Origin: Sphingomonas sp. PAMC 26605
GTDB taxonomy: Bacteria > Pseudomonadota > Alphaproteobacteria > Sphingomonadales > Sphingomonadaceae
Assembly (NCBI RefSeq): GCF_000241485.1
Contig: NZ_JH584241.1
Coordinates: forward strand, 250,992-314,991
Reading direction: 5' to 3'
DNA: 64,000 nt
The position numbers were made by a program, and so were the translations under genes. Positions 26,064-35,416 of the stretch are shown here, piece after piece. Each line of letters opens with the position of its first letter. Position 1 is the stretch's first letter. The notes beneath the pieces are model-generated. The model was not told where the DNA came from. It saw nothing but the letters and a program-made list of their open reading frames with translations, and did no database searches.

Positions 26064-28739
26064 TTAGAACTTCGCACGAAGACCCACGGTTACGAGCCGA
26101 CCCAAGGGGGAGGCATAAGTGGCGTTGTAGCCGTCCCCGCCATTGTAGAAGGGCGGATTCTTGTCGAACAGGTTCTCGATATTGACGAGCAGCTGAAGTC
26201 CCGACGCCATGGGGAATGCGGGAATATCGATGACCGTGTTCACGTCCAGTGTCGTGAACGCTTTGACCCGCTGCGTCGGCGTCACGCCGGGATTTTCGTA
26301 GGACCCGACATAATTCACGAAGATGTTGGAATCGATCGGACCGTGCGTCCATCCGATGCCGCCGCGTGCACGCCACTTGACCTGTCCATTCTCCAATTCG
26401 TCGCGGACGGTGGCGCCTGGCGCGGCCTGGGTGCGATACTGCGTGTAGGTCAGGCCGTTGGCGCTCAGGCGCAACCGGTCGTGGGGGGTGAGATCGAAAT
26501 CATACTGCGCCTGATAATCGAATCCGGCGACGATCGCGCTTCCGACATTGATGCCCCGCGCGTCGATGAAATAATCGGTCTGGCCGGACGCGAACCGCGG
26601 CCCCCGGACTTCGGTATTGCCGATCAACTGCGCCAGCTGCGCGTCTGTCGGATGAGCCACCACATATTTCGCCAATGCGGGGTTGGTGAACGCCGCGCCG
26701 AGCGCGCCACCGATGCGGTTCGTAAATTCGACGTGAAAATAGGTCGTGCTCAGCTTCAGTCCGTGGAGCGCTTCGGGCTTTATGTCCCCGCCGAAGGAGT
26801 AGGTGGTCGCTTTCTCGGGCGTCAGGCCCGGATTGCCGCCGGCAAGGAGATAGACGTTCCTCGGTTGGGTATCGCCCACCGGCGTGAAGAGTCCCGGCGC
26901 GATGACAGCCGGATGCACTTCGATGTTGGTGTCGTTGGGATTGGTCTGTGCAAGGCTTGGCGCGTGGAACGACTTGGCGAACGTCCCGCGAAGCTGCAAT
27001 CCCTTCACCGGCGCCCATGAGATCCCGACCTTCGGATTCGTGGTGCCGCCGACGTCGTTATAGTGGTCGTAGCGCACGGATGCCGAGAGCGTCAGTTCCT
27101 GGAATCCGGGCACGGCATTCGCCGCGCCGAAAACCGGAACGTAGATTTCACCAAAGGCCGAACTGACCGTCCGATTCTGTGCCAGAACCTTGACCGTTGC
27201 GGTCTCGCGCGGACCTTCCACGTTGGTGAAGTTGAACGTCTCGTGCCGGATCTCACCGCCCAATGCGACGCGGACATCGCCGGCCGGCAGGGCAAAGAGC
27301 GGACCGTCGAGCTTGGCGACGCCCTGATAGAGATTCTGCGTGCCCCGCGGATCGCTGACATAATTGGTGACCGCCGAGATGACCGACGGATTGGTTTGGC
27401 CGCCGAACGGATCGAAGGCGGTTGCGCGCGTCGTCGCGGCGGTCGCCGATGAAAGCGCGACGCCGTTCAGACCCTGTTGTGTGACCTTGGGCAACCCGCG
27501 CCCGTAATTCCCCAGGATCTGACCATGCCAGCGTGCCCCGATATCGACGTCCGCGCCGGCGCTCGCACCATAGGTTTCCAGCAGCTGCGTATCGTAGCGC
27601 TGGCTGCCCAGTTCGCGGGTGAATACGTAGTTGACCGTTTCCTGGGTCGCGCCGGACCTCGAGAAGTCCTGGAAGAAGGGGTTGGTCGACGGGATCGTCA
27701 GCTGCGCATTGAGCTGCGGCTGATAGATGATCGTGAAGCTGCGCAGGTAATTGGCATCGCCAAAGAGATGGACGCGATCGCCGAGATCCTGATGCCAGTT
27801 CAAGACGACACTGTGACGGGTCGTGCGCGGCAATATGTCGTTGAACTTGGCATTGTCCGCCTTACTGACGACACCCGCCAAGAAATTCGGACCGCCGTAA
27901 TTGATGCCGCCGATCGTGACGTTGGGCGGGCTGGTGGTCAGACTGCGTCCGTCGACTCCGCCGCGACCGCTGAGATCCTGGGATGCGTACGAGCGATCCG
28001 TGCCGGTGAGCGCGTCGTTGTGATAATATTGATACCCCAGCAGGATCGAGCCGGTCTTCCACGCCTTGCCCACGACTAGGCTGGCATTGGTCTCGGCATA
28101 GCCGCTGGCGATCCCGTAGGTAGCCCGTGCGTCGATGCCCGAATAATTGCGCTTGAGGATCACGTTGATCACGCCCGCGATCGCATCCGAGCCATAGGTC
28201 GAAGAGGCTCCGTCCGGAACGACCTCAATGCGTTCGATGGCGGCAGCCGGAAGAAGGGTCGGATCCGACACGGTGTTTATCACGCCCAAGCCGACCAGCC
28301 GGTGGTTGTTGAGCAGCGACAGCGTGGATGTCGCGCCGAGACCGCGGATATCGGGCGACGTCAGCGGAAAGCCGCCTCCGGGGCTCGGCCGCGGACGCGT
28401 GCCGAAAGAGGCCAGCTGCGGAATGGTCGCAAGCACCTGAGCGATATTAGCGCGGCCCGAGGCTTCGATGGCGCGGCTGTCGATCTGGATCGATTCGGAA
28501 CCGGTCGGTGCGATACCCCTGATCGACGTCCCGGTCACAACGATGTCGTCCGACGGAGTAGAAGACTGGATGGTAGCGGGTGCCTTGCCCGCAACGCCCG
28601 AATCCGCCTGATCCGTGCCGGCGTCCTGTCCAGCAGCGGGTGCAGGAGCGACGTTCGCCCTAGCGACCTCCTGTCCATAGGCCAGACCAGGAACCAGCGC
28701 GAGCGTCGAAAGCCCAAGATGCAGTGCCGCCTTTTTCAT
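26064..28739 (-). CDS. TonB-dependent receptor of the rhamnoside locus
   Basis: This 891-residue outer-membrane transporter has a signal peptide, an Ala/Gln-rich linker and a TonB box near DDIVVTGTSIRG. It continues with the plug domain (DIRGLGATSTLSLLNNHRLV, DGASSTYGSDAIAGVINVI) and a 22-strand barrel ending in an aromatic residue (LRAKF). The ATG at 28739 is chosen because GGAGGGGGG precedes it. No SusD-like partner is present, as usual in proteobacteria. It leads the operon with GH3 and GH106, so it probably imports rhamnose-containing oligosaccharides or glycosides. Two copies of the candidate IclR site lie 50-80 bases upstream. Confidence 0.93.
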   Translation of the reverse strand: MKKAALHLGLSTLALVPGLAYGQEVARANVAPAPAAGQDAGTDQADSGVAGKAPATIQSSTPSDDIVVTGTSIRGIAPTGSESIQIDSRAIEASGRANIAQVLATIPQLASFGTRPRPSPGGGFPLTSPDIRGLGATSTLSLLNNHRLVGLGVINTVSDPTLLPAAAIERIEVVPDGASSTYGSDAIAGVINVILKRNYSGIDARATYGIASGYAETNASLVVGKAWKTGSILLGYQYYHNDALTGTDRSYASQDLSGRGGVDGRSLTTSPPNVTIGGINYGGPNFLAGVVSKADNAKFNDILPRTTRHSVVLNWHQDLGDRVHLFGDANYLRSFTIIYQPQLNAQLTIPSTNPFFQDFSRSGATQETVNYVFTRELGSQRYDTQLLETYGASAGADVDIGARWHGQILGNYGRGLPKVTQQGLNGVALSSATAATTRATAFDPFGGQTNPSVISAVTNYVSDPRGTQNLYQGVAKLDGPLFALPAGDVRVALGGEIRHETFNFTNVEGPRETATVKVLAQNRTVSSAFGEIYVPVFGAANAVPGFQELTLSASVRYDHYNDVGGTTNPKVGISWAPVKGLQLRGTFAKSFHAPSLAQTNPNDTNIEVHPAVIAPGLFTPVGDTQPRNVYLLAGGNPGLTPEKATTYSFGGDIKPEALHGLKLSTTYFHVEFTNRIGGALGAAFTNPALAKYVVAHPTDAQLAQLIGNTEVRGPRFASGQTDYFIDARGINVGSAIVAGFDYQAQYDFDLTPHDRLRLSANGLTYTQYRTQAAPGATVRDELENGQVKWRARGGIGWTHGPIDSNIFVNYVGSYENPGVTPTQRVKAFTTLDVNTVIDIPAFPMASGLQLLVNIENLFDKNPPFYNGGDGYNATYASPLGRLVTVGLRAKF

Positions 28740-28787
28740 GATGCCCCCCCTCCAAGATATGCGCTCAAAATGGCGCATTTATAAATC

Positions 28788-28820
28788 CCATTATGTGGAA
28801 CATAGGGCCATATGTGGAAA
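28788..28820. promoter_or_regulatory. Two candidate IclR-type sites upstream of the receptor operon
   Basis: CCATTATGTGGAA (28788-28800) and CCATATGTGGAAA (28808-28820) are direct repeats whose starts are 20 bases apart, two helical turns. The first differs by one base from the motif next to the IclR gene at 16293-16305. The sequence around them is AT-rich and is the likely promoter region of the leftward operon. Confidence 0.55.
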
Positions 28821-29575
28821 ATGTCAAACGAATTTCGGCAGATGGTCTGCTTTGAGGTTTCGGTGTTTGGTCCGCCTGCCTCAAAGCCACCGATCCCGGG
28901 CTCCACAAAGGCCGGCGCGGGTGGCCCTCACACTTCAGCAAAGGGACCCCTCCGCGCAGAAACGCCTTGCGATCGCCATGCGCGATAGGTGACGCCTCTG
29001 AGGCGTGGCTTTGCGAGTCGACGCTGTTTACCCTTTCCGAAGAACTGGAATGATCTAACGCGCTGCACGTGCGCTTCCCGCAGTGATGGCATTTTCACAA
29101 TTCCGGCGCGTGCCGATGCGACACGCGGGTTCTTGGCTACTGGCGTCGATGTCGCCGCCTCTGAATCGTGACGGCAATTGCTCCGCCTTCGATTGACTCG
29201 AGGCAATAGAGATTTCGCCATGCAAGCTGGCACAACCCAGTGCGTCGAACCGTTCTAGCGCGCCGATCCCGAGTGCGGGTGAAGATCGCGACCGCGGCCC
29301 GGCGAGCCTTGGATCGTATTGGTCACGCATGGATTATTCCTACGCTGCCGCATCCAGCATCCCAGCTCGATCTACGAAAAGGAAATGAAGCCATAGTGAG
29401 GGCCACAAATTTGCTGCATCGCAGCATTTATTGGAAAAACCGCCAGAGAGTGAGTCGTTGCGACTGCCTTCTCCCGCTCTCTTCTCCTTCCCGGGTCGCT
29501 TCCCATCCTCGCGCCACATGCGCTAGGTAGCGCCCAGCCGCCGCACCGGCCGCGCGATGAGACAGGGATGGCCCG
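28821..29575. other. Long intergenic region, no gene recognised
   Basis: This 755-base gap separates the leftward receptor operon from the rightward fghA. Short frames on both strands do not read like proteins and carry no ribosome sites. It should hold the fghA promoter, but no convincing element was found. Confidence 0.5.
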
Positions 29576-30421
29576 ATGACGCTCGAAACGCTTTCCACCA
29601 CGCGCTCGCATGGCGGGACGCAGGGCGTCTATCGCCATGATTCGTCGCAGACCGGCACGCCGATGACCTTCAGCGTGTTCGTTCCCGATCATGCGCCGGG
29701 CGAACGCCTTCCGGTCTTGTGGTATCTGTCGGGGCTGACCTGCACGCACGCGAACGTCACCGAAAAGGGCGAGTTTCGCGCGGCGTGTCGCGAAGCGGGG
29801 ATCATCTTCGTCGCGCCCGACACTTCGCCGCGCGGCGAGGGCGTTCCCGACGATACCGTGGGCGCCTATGATTTCGGGCTCGGCGCGGGCTTCTATGTCG
29901 ATGCAACGCAGGCGCCGTTCGCGCAGCATTACCGGATGGCGAGCTATGTCACCGACGAGCTGCCCGCACTCGTCGCCGCCAATTTCCCGGCCGACCTCGA
30001 CCGCCAGTCGATCACCGGGCATTCGATGGGCGGGCATGGCGCGCTGACGCTCGCGCTGGCGCGGCCGGGGCGGTATCGCTCGGTCTCGGCGTTCGCGCCG
30101 ATCGTCGCGCCGAGCCAGGTGCCGTGGGGGCACAAGGCGCTGGCGGGCTATCTCGGCGACGACCGGGCGACATGGCGCAAGCATGACGCGGTCGCGTTGA
30201 TCGAGGATGGCGCGCGGGTGCCGGCGCTGCTGGTCGACCAGGGAGATGCCGATGCGTTCCTGAAGGATCAGCTGCGGCCCGAATTGCTGGAGGCCGCTTG
30301 CGCTGCGGCGGGCATACCGCTCGAGCTGCGGATGCAGCCGGGGTATGATCACAGCTATTATTTCATCTCGACCTTCCTTGCCGAGCATGTCGCCTGGCAC
30401 GCGCAGCACCTTGCGGTGTGA
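29576..30421 (+). CDS. fghA: S-formylglutathione hydrolase
   Basis: This cytosolic serine hydrolase of 281 residues completes glutathione-dependent formaldehyde detoxification by hydrolysing S-formylglutathione to formate and glutathione. The esterase-D fold is clear: LWYLSGLTCTHANVTEK near residue 50, the nucleophile S150 in GHSMGGHGAL, the aspartate in VDQGDADAF and the histidine in GYDHSYYF. Its usual partner, glutathione-dependent formaldehyde dehydrogenase, is not in the window. It is convergent with the pyruvate oxidase gene, with only three bases between the stops, and no terminator is visible. Confidence 0.94.
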   Translation: MTLETLSTTRSHGGTQGVYRHDSSQTGTPMTFSVFVPDHAPGERLPVLWYLSGLTCTHANVTEKGEFRAACREAGIIFVAPDTSPRGEGVPDDTVGAYDFGLGAGFYVDATQAPFAQHYRMASYVTDELPALVAANFPADLDRQSITGHSMGGHGALTLALARPGRYRSVSAFAPIVAPSQVPWGHKALAGYLGDDRATWRKHDAVALIEDGARVPALLVDQGDADAFLKDQLRPELLEAACAAAGIPLELRMQPGYDHSYYFISTFLAEHVAWHAQHLAV

Positions 30422-30424
30422 GGC

Positions 30425-32173
30425 TCAGAACAGCCGCTTCAGCAGCCCGACATTGGTCTTGGCGAGGTCGATCACCGAATCGCCGCGGCCGCTGATCACT
30501 GCCTTCGCCATGTAGAGCGTGAAGCCCTTCATCTGCTCGAGCGTGATCGCGGGGGGCATCGACAGCTCGTTGCGCGCGGTCACCGCGTCGAGCAGCGCGG
30601 GGCCGGGGTGGGCGAGCACGTCGCGGACGGCGGTCTCGACTTGGCCGGGGTCGGTGACGCGTACGCCGTGGAGGCCGATCGCGCGCGCCATCGCGGCGAA
30701 ATCGGGATTGTCGAGATCGACGCCGGTCTCGACCAGCCCCGCCGCCTTCATCTCCATCTCGACGAAGCCGAGCGTGCCGTTGTTGAAGACGATGATCTTC
30801 ACCGGCAGCCCGAGCTGCTTCACGGTGAGCAATTCGCCCATCAGCATCGCGAGCCCGCCATCGCCCGACAGCGTGACGACCTGACGCTGCGGATAGGTTG
30901 CTTGCACGCCGATCGCCTGCGGCAGCGCGTTCGCCATCGAGCCGTGGTTGAACGAGCCGATCAGGCGGCGGCGGCCGTTCATCTTGAGATAGCGCGCGGC
31001 CCAGATCGTCGGGGTGCCGACGTCGCACGAGAAGACGGCGTCATCGGCGGCGAGCTCGCTCACCACGCGCGCGACGTGCTGCGGATGGAGCACGCCGCTG
31101 CCCGGTGTGCCGTGCGCGAGTTCGTCTAGGCCTTCGCGCGCCTTGGCGTAGTTTTCGCGCGCGTCCTTGAGGAAGGCGCTGTCGCGCCCGGCCTTGAGCT
31201 GCGGCAGCAGCGCGGCGATCGTCGCGCCGACATCGCCGACCAGCCCGAGGTCGATCGCGGTGCGGCGACCGAGGTTTTCGGGGCGCAGGTCGATCTGCGC
31301 GACCTTGGCCTTTTCGGGGTAGAATTGGCGGTAGGGGAAATCGCTGCCGAGGATCAGCAGCGTGTCGCAGCCGAGCATCGCGTCATAGCCCGACGAGAAG
31401 CCGATCAGCCCGGTCATGCCGACGTCATAGGGGTTGTCGTATTCGACGAATTCCTTGCCGCCGAGCGCATGGACGATCGGGGCCTGCAACGCGCCAGCGA
31501 GCTCGACCAGTGCGGCGTGCGCGGTTCGGCAGCCGCGGCCGGCAAGGATCGTGGCCTTGTCCGAGCCGTTAAGCAATTCGGCGAGCTGTGCGATCTCGGG
31601 CGCGCCGGGCACGACGGTGGCCTGCTTAGGCAGCAGCGCCTGCGCCGAGCGGGCGAGCGTGCCCGTCGTGCTGCGCAGCGCGACGTCGCCCGGCATCGCG
31701 ACGACCGACACGCCGCGATGCCCGACCGCGGCGCGGATCGCGGTGTCGAGCGTGCGCGGCATCTGGTCGGCGTCGGAAATCGTCTCGCAATAGACGCTGC
31801 ATTCGCGGAACAGCGCCTCGGGGCGCGTTTCCTGAAAATAGTTCGAGCCGATTTCGCCGCTCGGCACCTGCGCGGCGATCGCCAGCACGGGGACGCGCGT
31901 GCGGTGGCAATCGTACAGCCCGTTGATGAGGTGCATGTTGCCCGGCCCGCACGACCCGGCGCAGACCGCCAGCTTGCCGGTCAGCTGCGCCTCGGCGCCC
32001 GCGGCGAAGGCGGCGGCTTCCTCGTTGCGGACGTGCACCCAGGCGATCTTGCCGCGACGGCGCAGCGCGTCGGTCAGGCCGTTGAGGCTGTCGCCGACGA
32101 CGCCGTAAATGCGCTCGACGCCGGCGAGTTCGAGCGTTTCGGCGAACAGGTCGGCGATTGAGGTCTTCGACAT
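30425..32173 (-). CDS. poxB: Pyruvate dehydrogenase (quinone)/pyruvate oxidase-type ThDP enzyme
   Basis: This 582-residue thiamine-diphosphate flavoprotein is predicted to decarboxylate pyruvate to acetate and pass electrons to the quinone pool at the inner membrane. The three TPP-enzyme domains are in order: an N-terminal PYR domain with RNEEAAAFAAGAEA (catalytic glutamate), a central FAD/dehydrogenase-like domain, and a C-terminal PP domain with the LSGDGGLAMLMGELLT...FNN cofactor motif. Length fits PoxB. Acetolactate synthase is a relative, but the overall sequence (DLFAETLELAGVERIYGVVG) favours PoxB. It starts 26 bases after the MBL hydrolase gene in the same direction, so the two likely form an operon. 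Confidence 0.87.
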   Translation of the reverse strand: MSKTSIADLFAETLELAGVERIYGVVGDSLNGLTDALRRRGKIAWVHVRNEEAAAFAAGAEAQLTGKLAVCAGSCGPGNMHLINGLYDCHRTRVPVLAIAAQVPSGEIGSNYFQETRPEALFRECSVYCETISDADQMPRTLDTAIRAAVGHRGVSVVAMPGDVALRSTTGTLARSAQALLPKQATVVPGAPEIAQLAELLNGSDKATILAGRGCRTAHAALVELAGALQAPIVHALGGKEFVEYDNPYDVGMTGLIGFSSGYDAMLGCDTLLILGSDFPYRQFYPEKAKVAQIDLRPENLGRRTAIDLGLVGDVGATIAALLPQLKAGRDSAFLKDARENYAKAREGLDELAHGTPGSGVLHPQHVARVVSELAADDAVFSCDVGTPTIWAARYLKMNGRRRLIGSFNHGSMANALPQAIGVQATYPQRQVVTLSGDGGLAMLMGELLTVKQLGLPVKIIVFNNGTLGFVEMEMKAAGLVETGVDLDNPDFAAMARAIGLHGVRVTDPGQVETAVRDVLAHPGPALLDAVTARNELSMPPAITLEQMKGFTLYMAKAVISGRGDSVIDLAKTNVGLLKRLF

Positions 32174-32198
32174 GGAGAGTCTCCGCGAGCGGTGAGGG

Positions 32199-33080
32199 TC
32201 AGCGCAGGTCGGGCTGCCAGCGATACCCGGTCCCGCTCTTCACGACGCGGCCGACGCCGGGGAAAGGGAAATGCGGCGAGAAGATGCGCTCATGGCTTGC
32301 AGCGAGTTGCGCGAGCGTCGCCTCGCGGCGGACCACGCCCTGCTTGGCGTCGGTGTCGTAGGCGATCACCCATTCGGGCTTGGCGAGCGAGACGATCGCG
32401 CTGTGCGCGCTGTCGCCGATGTCGAGCAGCCGCTCCTTGCCGGAGCTGATCTCATACCCGGAATGGCCGGGCGTGTGCCCCGCGAGCGGAACCGAACGGA
32501 TGCCAGGCACGACCGTGGCGCCGGGGGTGAAGGTCTGCACCTTGGGCGTGATCGCGGCGGCCAGCGCGGCGTTGTCGGGTTTGCTCTTGAGGAACGCCCA
32601 TTCGGCCGCCGCCATCCGGATCGTCGCATTGGGGAAGGCGAGGCCGCCCTCCGCGGTGACGAGACCGCCGACATGGTCGCCGTGCGAATGCGTGATCAGC
32701 ACGTCGGTCACCTTGGCGGGTTCGACGCCCGCCGCAGCGAAGCTCTTCGGGAGCGACCCGCCGACCTTGGGGCCGAGGCCGGTGTCGATCAGCACGGTGT
32801 GCCCCGGCATTTCGACGAGCAGCGCGTCGACACCGAGCGGGAGCGTATCGGTTGGCGCGCCCGCTGCGCGCAGCACCGCCGTCACCGCGGGTACACCGAC
32901 TTGCGGGCCGAACACGCTGGCGTCGTTGGGCACCGCGTTGATCATGTCGCGCAGCGCGACGAGCCGCAGGCTGCCGAGCTTGAACGCGGTGGCGGCGGGG
33001 GCGATCGGCACGGGGCCGGCGAGGGCGGAGCTTCCGACGAGCACGGCGAGGGCTGCTGCGGAGAGCGATTTGACGGGCAT
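32199..33080 (-). CDS. Secreted MBL-fold metallo-hydrolase
   Basis: The ATG at 33080 gives a 293-residue protein with a signal peptide (LSAAALAVLVGSSALAG). The HSHGDHVGG metal motif and later GHTPGHSG and DIGD motifs define a metallo-beta-lactamase fold able to bind two zinc ions. The closest groups are periplasmic quinolone-lactonase-like or AHL-lactonase-like hydrolases; the sequence alone does not distinguish them. It precedes poxB by 25 bases. AGGATC is the ribosome site. No beta-lactamase resistance role should be assumed. Confidence 0.85.
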   Translation of the reverse strand: MPVKSLSAAALAVLVGSSALAGPVPIAPAATAFKLGSLRLVALRDMINAVPNDASVFGPQVGVPAVTAVLRAAGAPTDTLPLGVDALLVEMPGHTVLIDTGLGPKVGGSLPKSFAAAGVEPAKVTDVLITHSHGDHVGGLVTAEGGLAFPNATIRMAAAEWAFLKSKPDNAALAAAITPKVQTFTPGATVVPGIRSVPLAGHTPGHSGYEISSGKERLLDIGDSAHSAIVSLAKPEWVIAYDTDAKQGVVRREATLAQLAASHERIFSPHFPFPGVGRVVKSGTGYRWQPDLR

Positions 33081-33255
33081 GGAAGATCCTCGTGAAAGCG
33101 GAGCAACGATCCGGGATCGCCGCGGGTCTAACCCGTGGTCAGTTTGCGGGTTCCACCGGCGTGCCGTCAACGCCGCCGATGCAATCCGACGCTACCGCTT
33201 CGCTCCACACCACGCTAATGGCGATGGTAACACGAGAAACTAAGAGAGGCCGATC

Positions 33256-34419
33256 ATGAACCAGATGGATTTCGCGCTGGGCGAGACGGCGGATATGATC
33301 CGCGACACGACGCAGCGCTTCGCGACCGACCGGATCGCGCCGATCGCCGCGAAGGTCGATGCCGAGGACTGGTTCCCGCAGAGCCTGTGGCCCGAAATGG
33401 GTGCGCTCGGGCTGCACGGCGTGACCGTTGCGGAGGAGGATGGCGGGCTCGGGCTCGGCTATCTCGAGCATGTCATCGCGTGCGAGGAAGTATCGCGCGC
33501 GTCGGCGTCGGTCGGCCTGAGCTATGGCGCGCATTCGAACCTGTGCGTCAACCAGATCGCGCGCTGGGCCAGCCCCGAGCAGAAGGCGAAGTATCTCCCC
33601 AAGCTGATTTCGGGCGAGCATGTCGGCAGCCTTGCCATGTCCGAGGCGGGCGCGGGGTCGGACGTCGTCGGGATGAAGCTCAAGGCCGACAAGGTGCAGG
33701 GCGGCTATGTGCTCAACGGCACCAAGTTCTGGATCACCAACGCCGCCTATGCCGACACGCTCGTCGTCTATGCCAAGACCGGCGAGGGCTCGCGCGGCAT
33801 CACCACCTTCCTGATCGAGAAGGACATGCCGGGCTTCGCGATCGGGCAGAAGATCGACAAGATGGGGATGCGCGGCAGCCCCACCGCCGAACTCGTCTTC
33901 ACCGATTGCGAGGTGCCTGAGGAAAACATCATGGGGCCGGAGAATGGCGGCGTCGGCGTGCTGATGTCGGGGCTCGATTACGAGCGGACCGTGCTTGCGG
34001 GCATCCAGCTCGGCATCATGCAGGCGTGCCTCGACGTCGTCGTGCCGTACGTGCGCGAGCGGCGGCAGTTCGGCAAGGCGATCGGCAGCTTCCAGCTGAT
34101 GCAGGCGAAGGTCGCCGACATGTACGTCGCGCTCAATTCGGCGCGCGCCTATGTCTATGCGGTGGCGCGCAGCTGCGACGACGGGCGGACGACGCGCTTC
34201 GATGCGGCCGGCGCGATCCTGCTCGCGAGCGAAAATGCCGTGAAGGTCGCCAACGAAGCGGTGCAGGCGCTGGGCGGCGCGGGCTATACCAAGGACTGGC
34301 CGGTCGAGCGCTACTATCGCGACGCCAAGCTGCTCGACATCGGCGCGGGGACCAACGAGATCCGCCGAATGCTGATCGGCCGCGAACTGATCGGCAACGA
34401 CGCCCCCGCCGCGCAATAG
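33256..34419 (+). CDS. Isovaleryl-CoA dehydrogenase-type acyl-CoA dehydrogenase
   Basis: This FAD enzyme of 387 residues is predicted to act in leucine breakdown by oxidising isovaleryl-CoA. SLAMSEAGAGSDVVGMK is the acyl-CoA dehydrogenase signature 1, and EAVQALGGAGYTKDWPVERY signature 2. The catalytic base lies at E243 in LDYERTVLAGIQLGIM, the position characteristic of the isovaleryl and long-chain subfamilies and not of medium- or short-chain ones. The typical next gene, methylcrotonyl-CoA carboxylase, is absent; a 2-hydroxyacid dehydrogenase follows instead. GAGAGG precedes the ATG. Confidence 0.87.
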   Translation: MNQMDFALGETADMIRDTTQRFATDRIAPIAAKVDAEDWFPQSLWPEMGALGLHGVTVAEEDGGLGLGYLEHVIACEEVSRASASVGLSYGAHSNLCVNQIARWASPEQKAKYLPKLISGEHVGSLAMSEAGAGSDVVGMKLKADKVQGGYVLNGTKFWITNAAYADTLVVYAKTGEGSRGITTFLIEKDMPGFAIGQKIDKMGMRGSPTAELVFTDCEVPEENIMGPENGGVGVLMSGLDYERTVLAGIQLGIMQACLDVVVPYVRERRQFGKAIGSFQLMQAKVADMYVALNSARAYVYAVARSCDDGRTTRFDAAGAILLASENAVKVANEAVQALGGAGYTKDWPVERYYRDAKLLDIGAGTNEIRRMLIGRELIGNDAPAAQ

Positions 34420-34473
34420 CGCAGCCGGGGTCTTCCCCCGCCGAAGCCGTTCGAACCCGTCTGGAGCCTGCCG

Positions 34474-35409
34474 ATGAAACTGGTCCTCCCCGCACTCGCC
34501 CGCGCTCTGCTCGAGCCCAGGCTGCCCGCCGGCCTCGACACCGTCTGGGTCGCGACCCCCGCCGAGGCGACCGCGGCGATGGCCGATGCCGATATCGGCT
34601 GGGTCGATCTCTACCCGCACGGGCTGACGCCCGAAGCCGTCGCCGCCGGGCGATCGCTCAAATGGCTGTTCACCGCGATCGCCGGGCTCGACTCGCTCGA
34701 TCTCGCCGAGCTCGCGCGGCGCGGGACGATCGTCACCAACGGCACCGGCATCAACGCGATCGCGGTCGCCGAATATACCGTGCTCGGCATGCTCGCCGCG
34801 GCGAAGCGCTTCGACGAGGTCGTGCGCCTCGCCGACCGGCATGCATGGCCCGATGCGGCGCCGGGCCGGATCGAACTGTTCGAAAGCCGTGCGCTGATCG
34901 TCGGCTATGGCGCGATCGGCACGCTCGTCGGCGAGCGGCTCAAGGCCTTCGGCGTCGCGGTGACCGGCGTCACGCGGTCGGGTCGCGACGGCACGCTCAC
35001 CCCCGACGCCTGGAAGCCGCGGCTCGGCGAGTTCGACTGGGTGATCCTTGCCGCCCCCTCGACCGGCGCCACCAAGGCGGTGATCGGCGCCGACGAGCTC
35101 GCCGCGATGAAGCCCAGCGCGTGGCTGATCAACATCGCGCGCGGCGATATGGTCGATCAGGACGCGCTGATCGCCGCGCTCACCGCCAAGACGATCGCCG
35201 GCGCCTATCTCGACACCGTCAGCCCGGAGCCGCTGCCCACCGATCATCCGTTATGGTCGGCGCCCAATACGATCCACTCGATGCATCTGGCGGGCCGCAG
35301 CCAGACCAGGATGTTCCAGCGCGCCGCCGCTTTGTTCCTGCGCAACCTCGACGCGTTCCTCGCCGGACGCGCGATGGAGAATGTGGTCGATCTCGACGCG
35401 GGATATTGA
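34474..35409 (+). CDS. D-isomer-specific 2-hydroxyacid dehydrogenase
   Basis: This 311-residue cytosolic NAD(P)-dependent enzyme belongs to the formate/glycerate dehydrogenase family. The Rossmann domain shows LIVGYGAIGTLVGERLK near residue 140. The substrate arginine is in NIARGDMVD, the glutamate in DTVSPEPLPTDHPLW, and the histidine in IHSMHLAG, so the catalytic set is complete. The N-terminal substrate-binding part is divergent, and the exact substrate (hydroxypyruvate, phenylpyruvate or another 2-oxoacid) cannot be read. It follows the acyl-CoA dehydrogenase by 54 bases and is likely co-transcribed. Confidence 0.88.
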   Translation: MKLVLPALARALLEPRLPAGLDTVWVATPAEATAAMADADIGWVDLYPHGLTPEAVAAGRSLKWLFTAIAGLDSLDLAELARRGTIVTNGTGINAIAVAEYTVLGMLAAAKRFDEVVRLADRHAWPDAAPGRIELFESRALIVGYGAIGTLVGERLKAFGVAVTGVTRSGRDGTLTPDAWKPRLGEFDWVILAAPSTGATKAVIGADELAAMKPSAWLINIARGDMVDQDALIAALTAKTIAGAYLDTVSPEPLPTDHPLWSAPNTIHSMHLAGRSQTRMFQRAAALFLRNLDAFLAGRAMENVVDLDAGY

Positions 35410-35416
35410 GCGCGGT

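Noticed and set aside
28928..29233. 101-codon minus-strand frame in the long spacer before fghA
   Set aside because: It is basic, low in hydrophobic residues, has no ribosome site and no recognisable domain. It is treated as non-coding.
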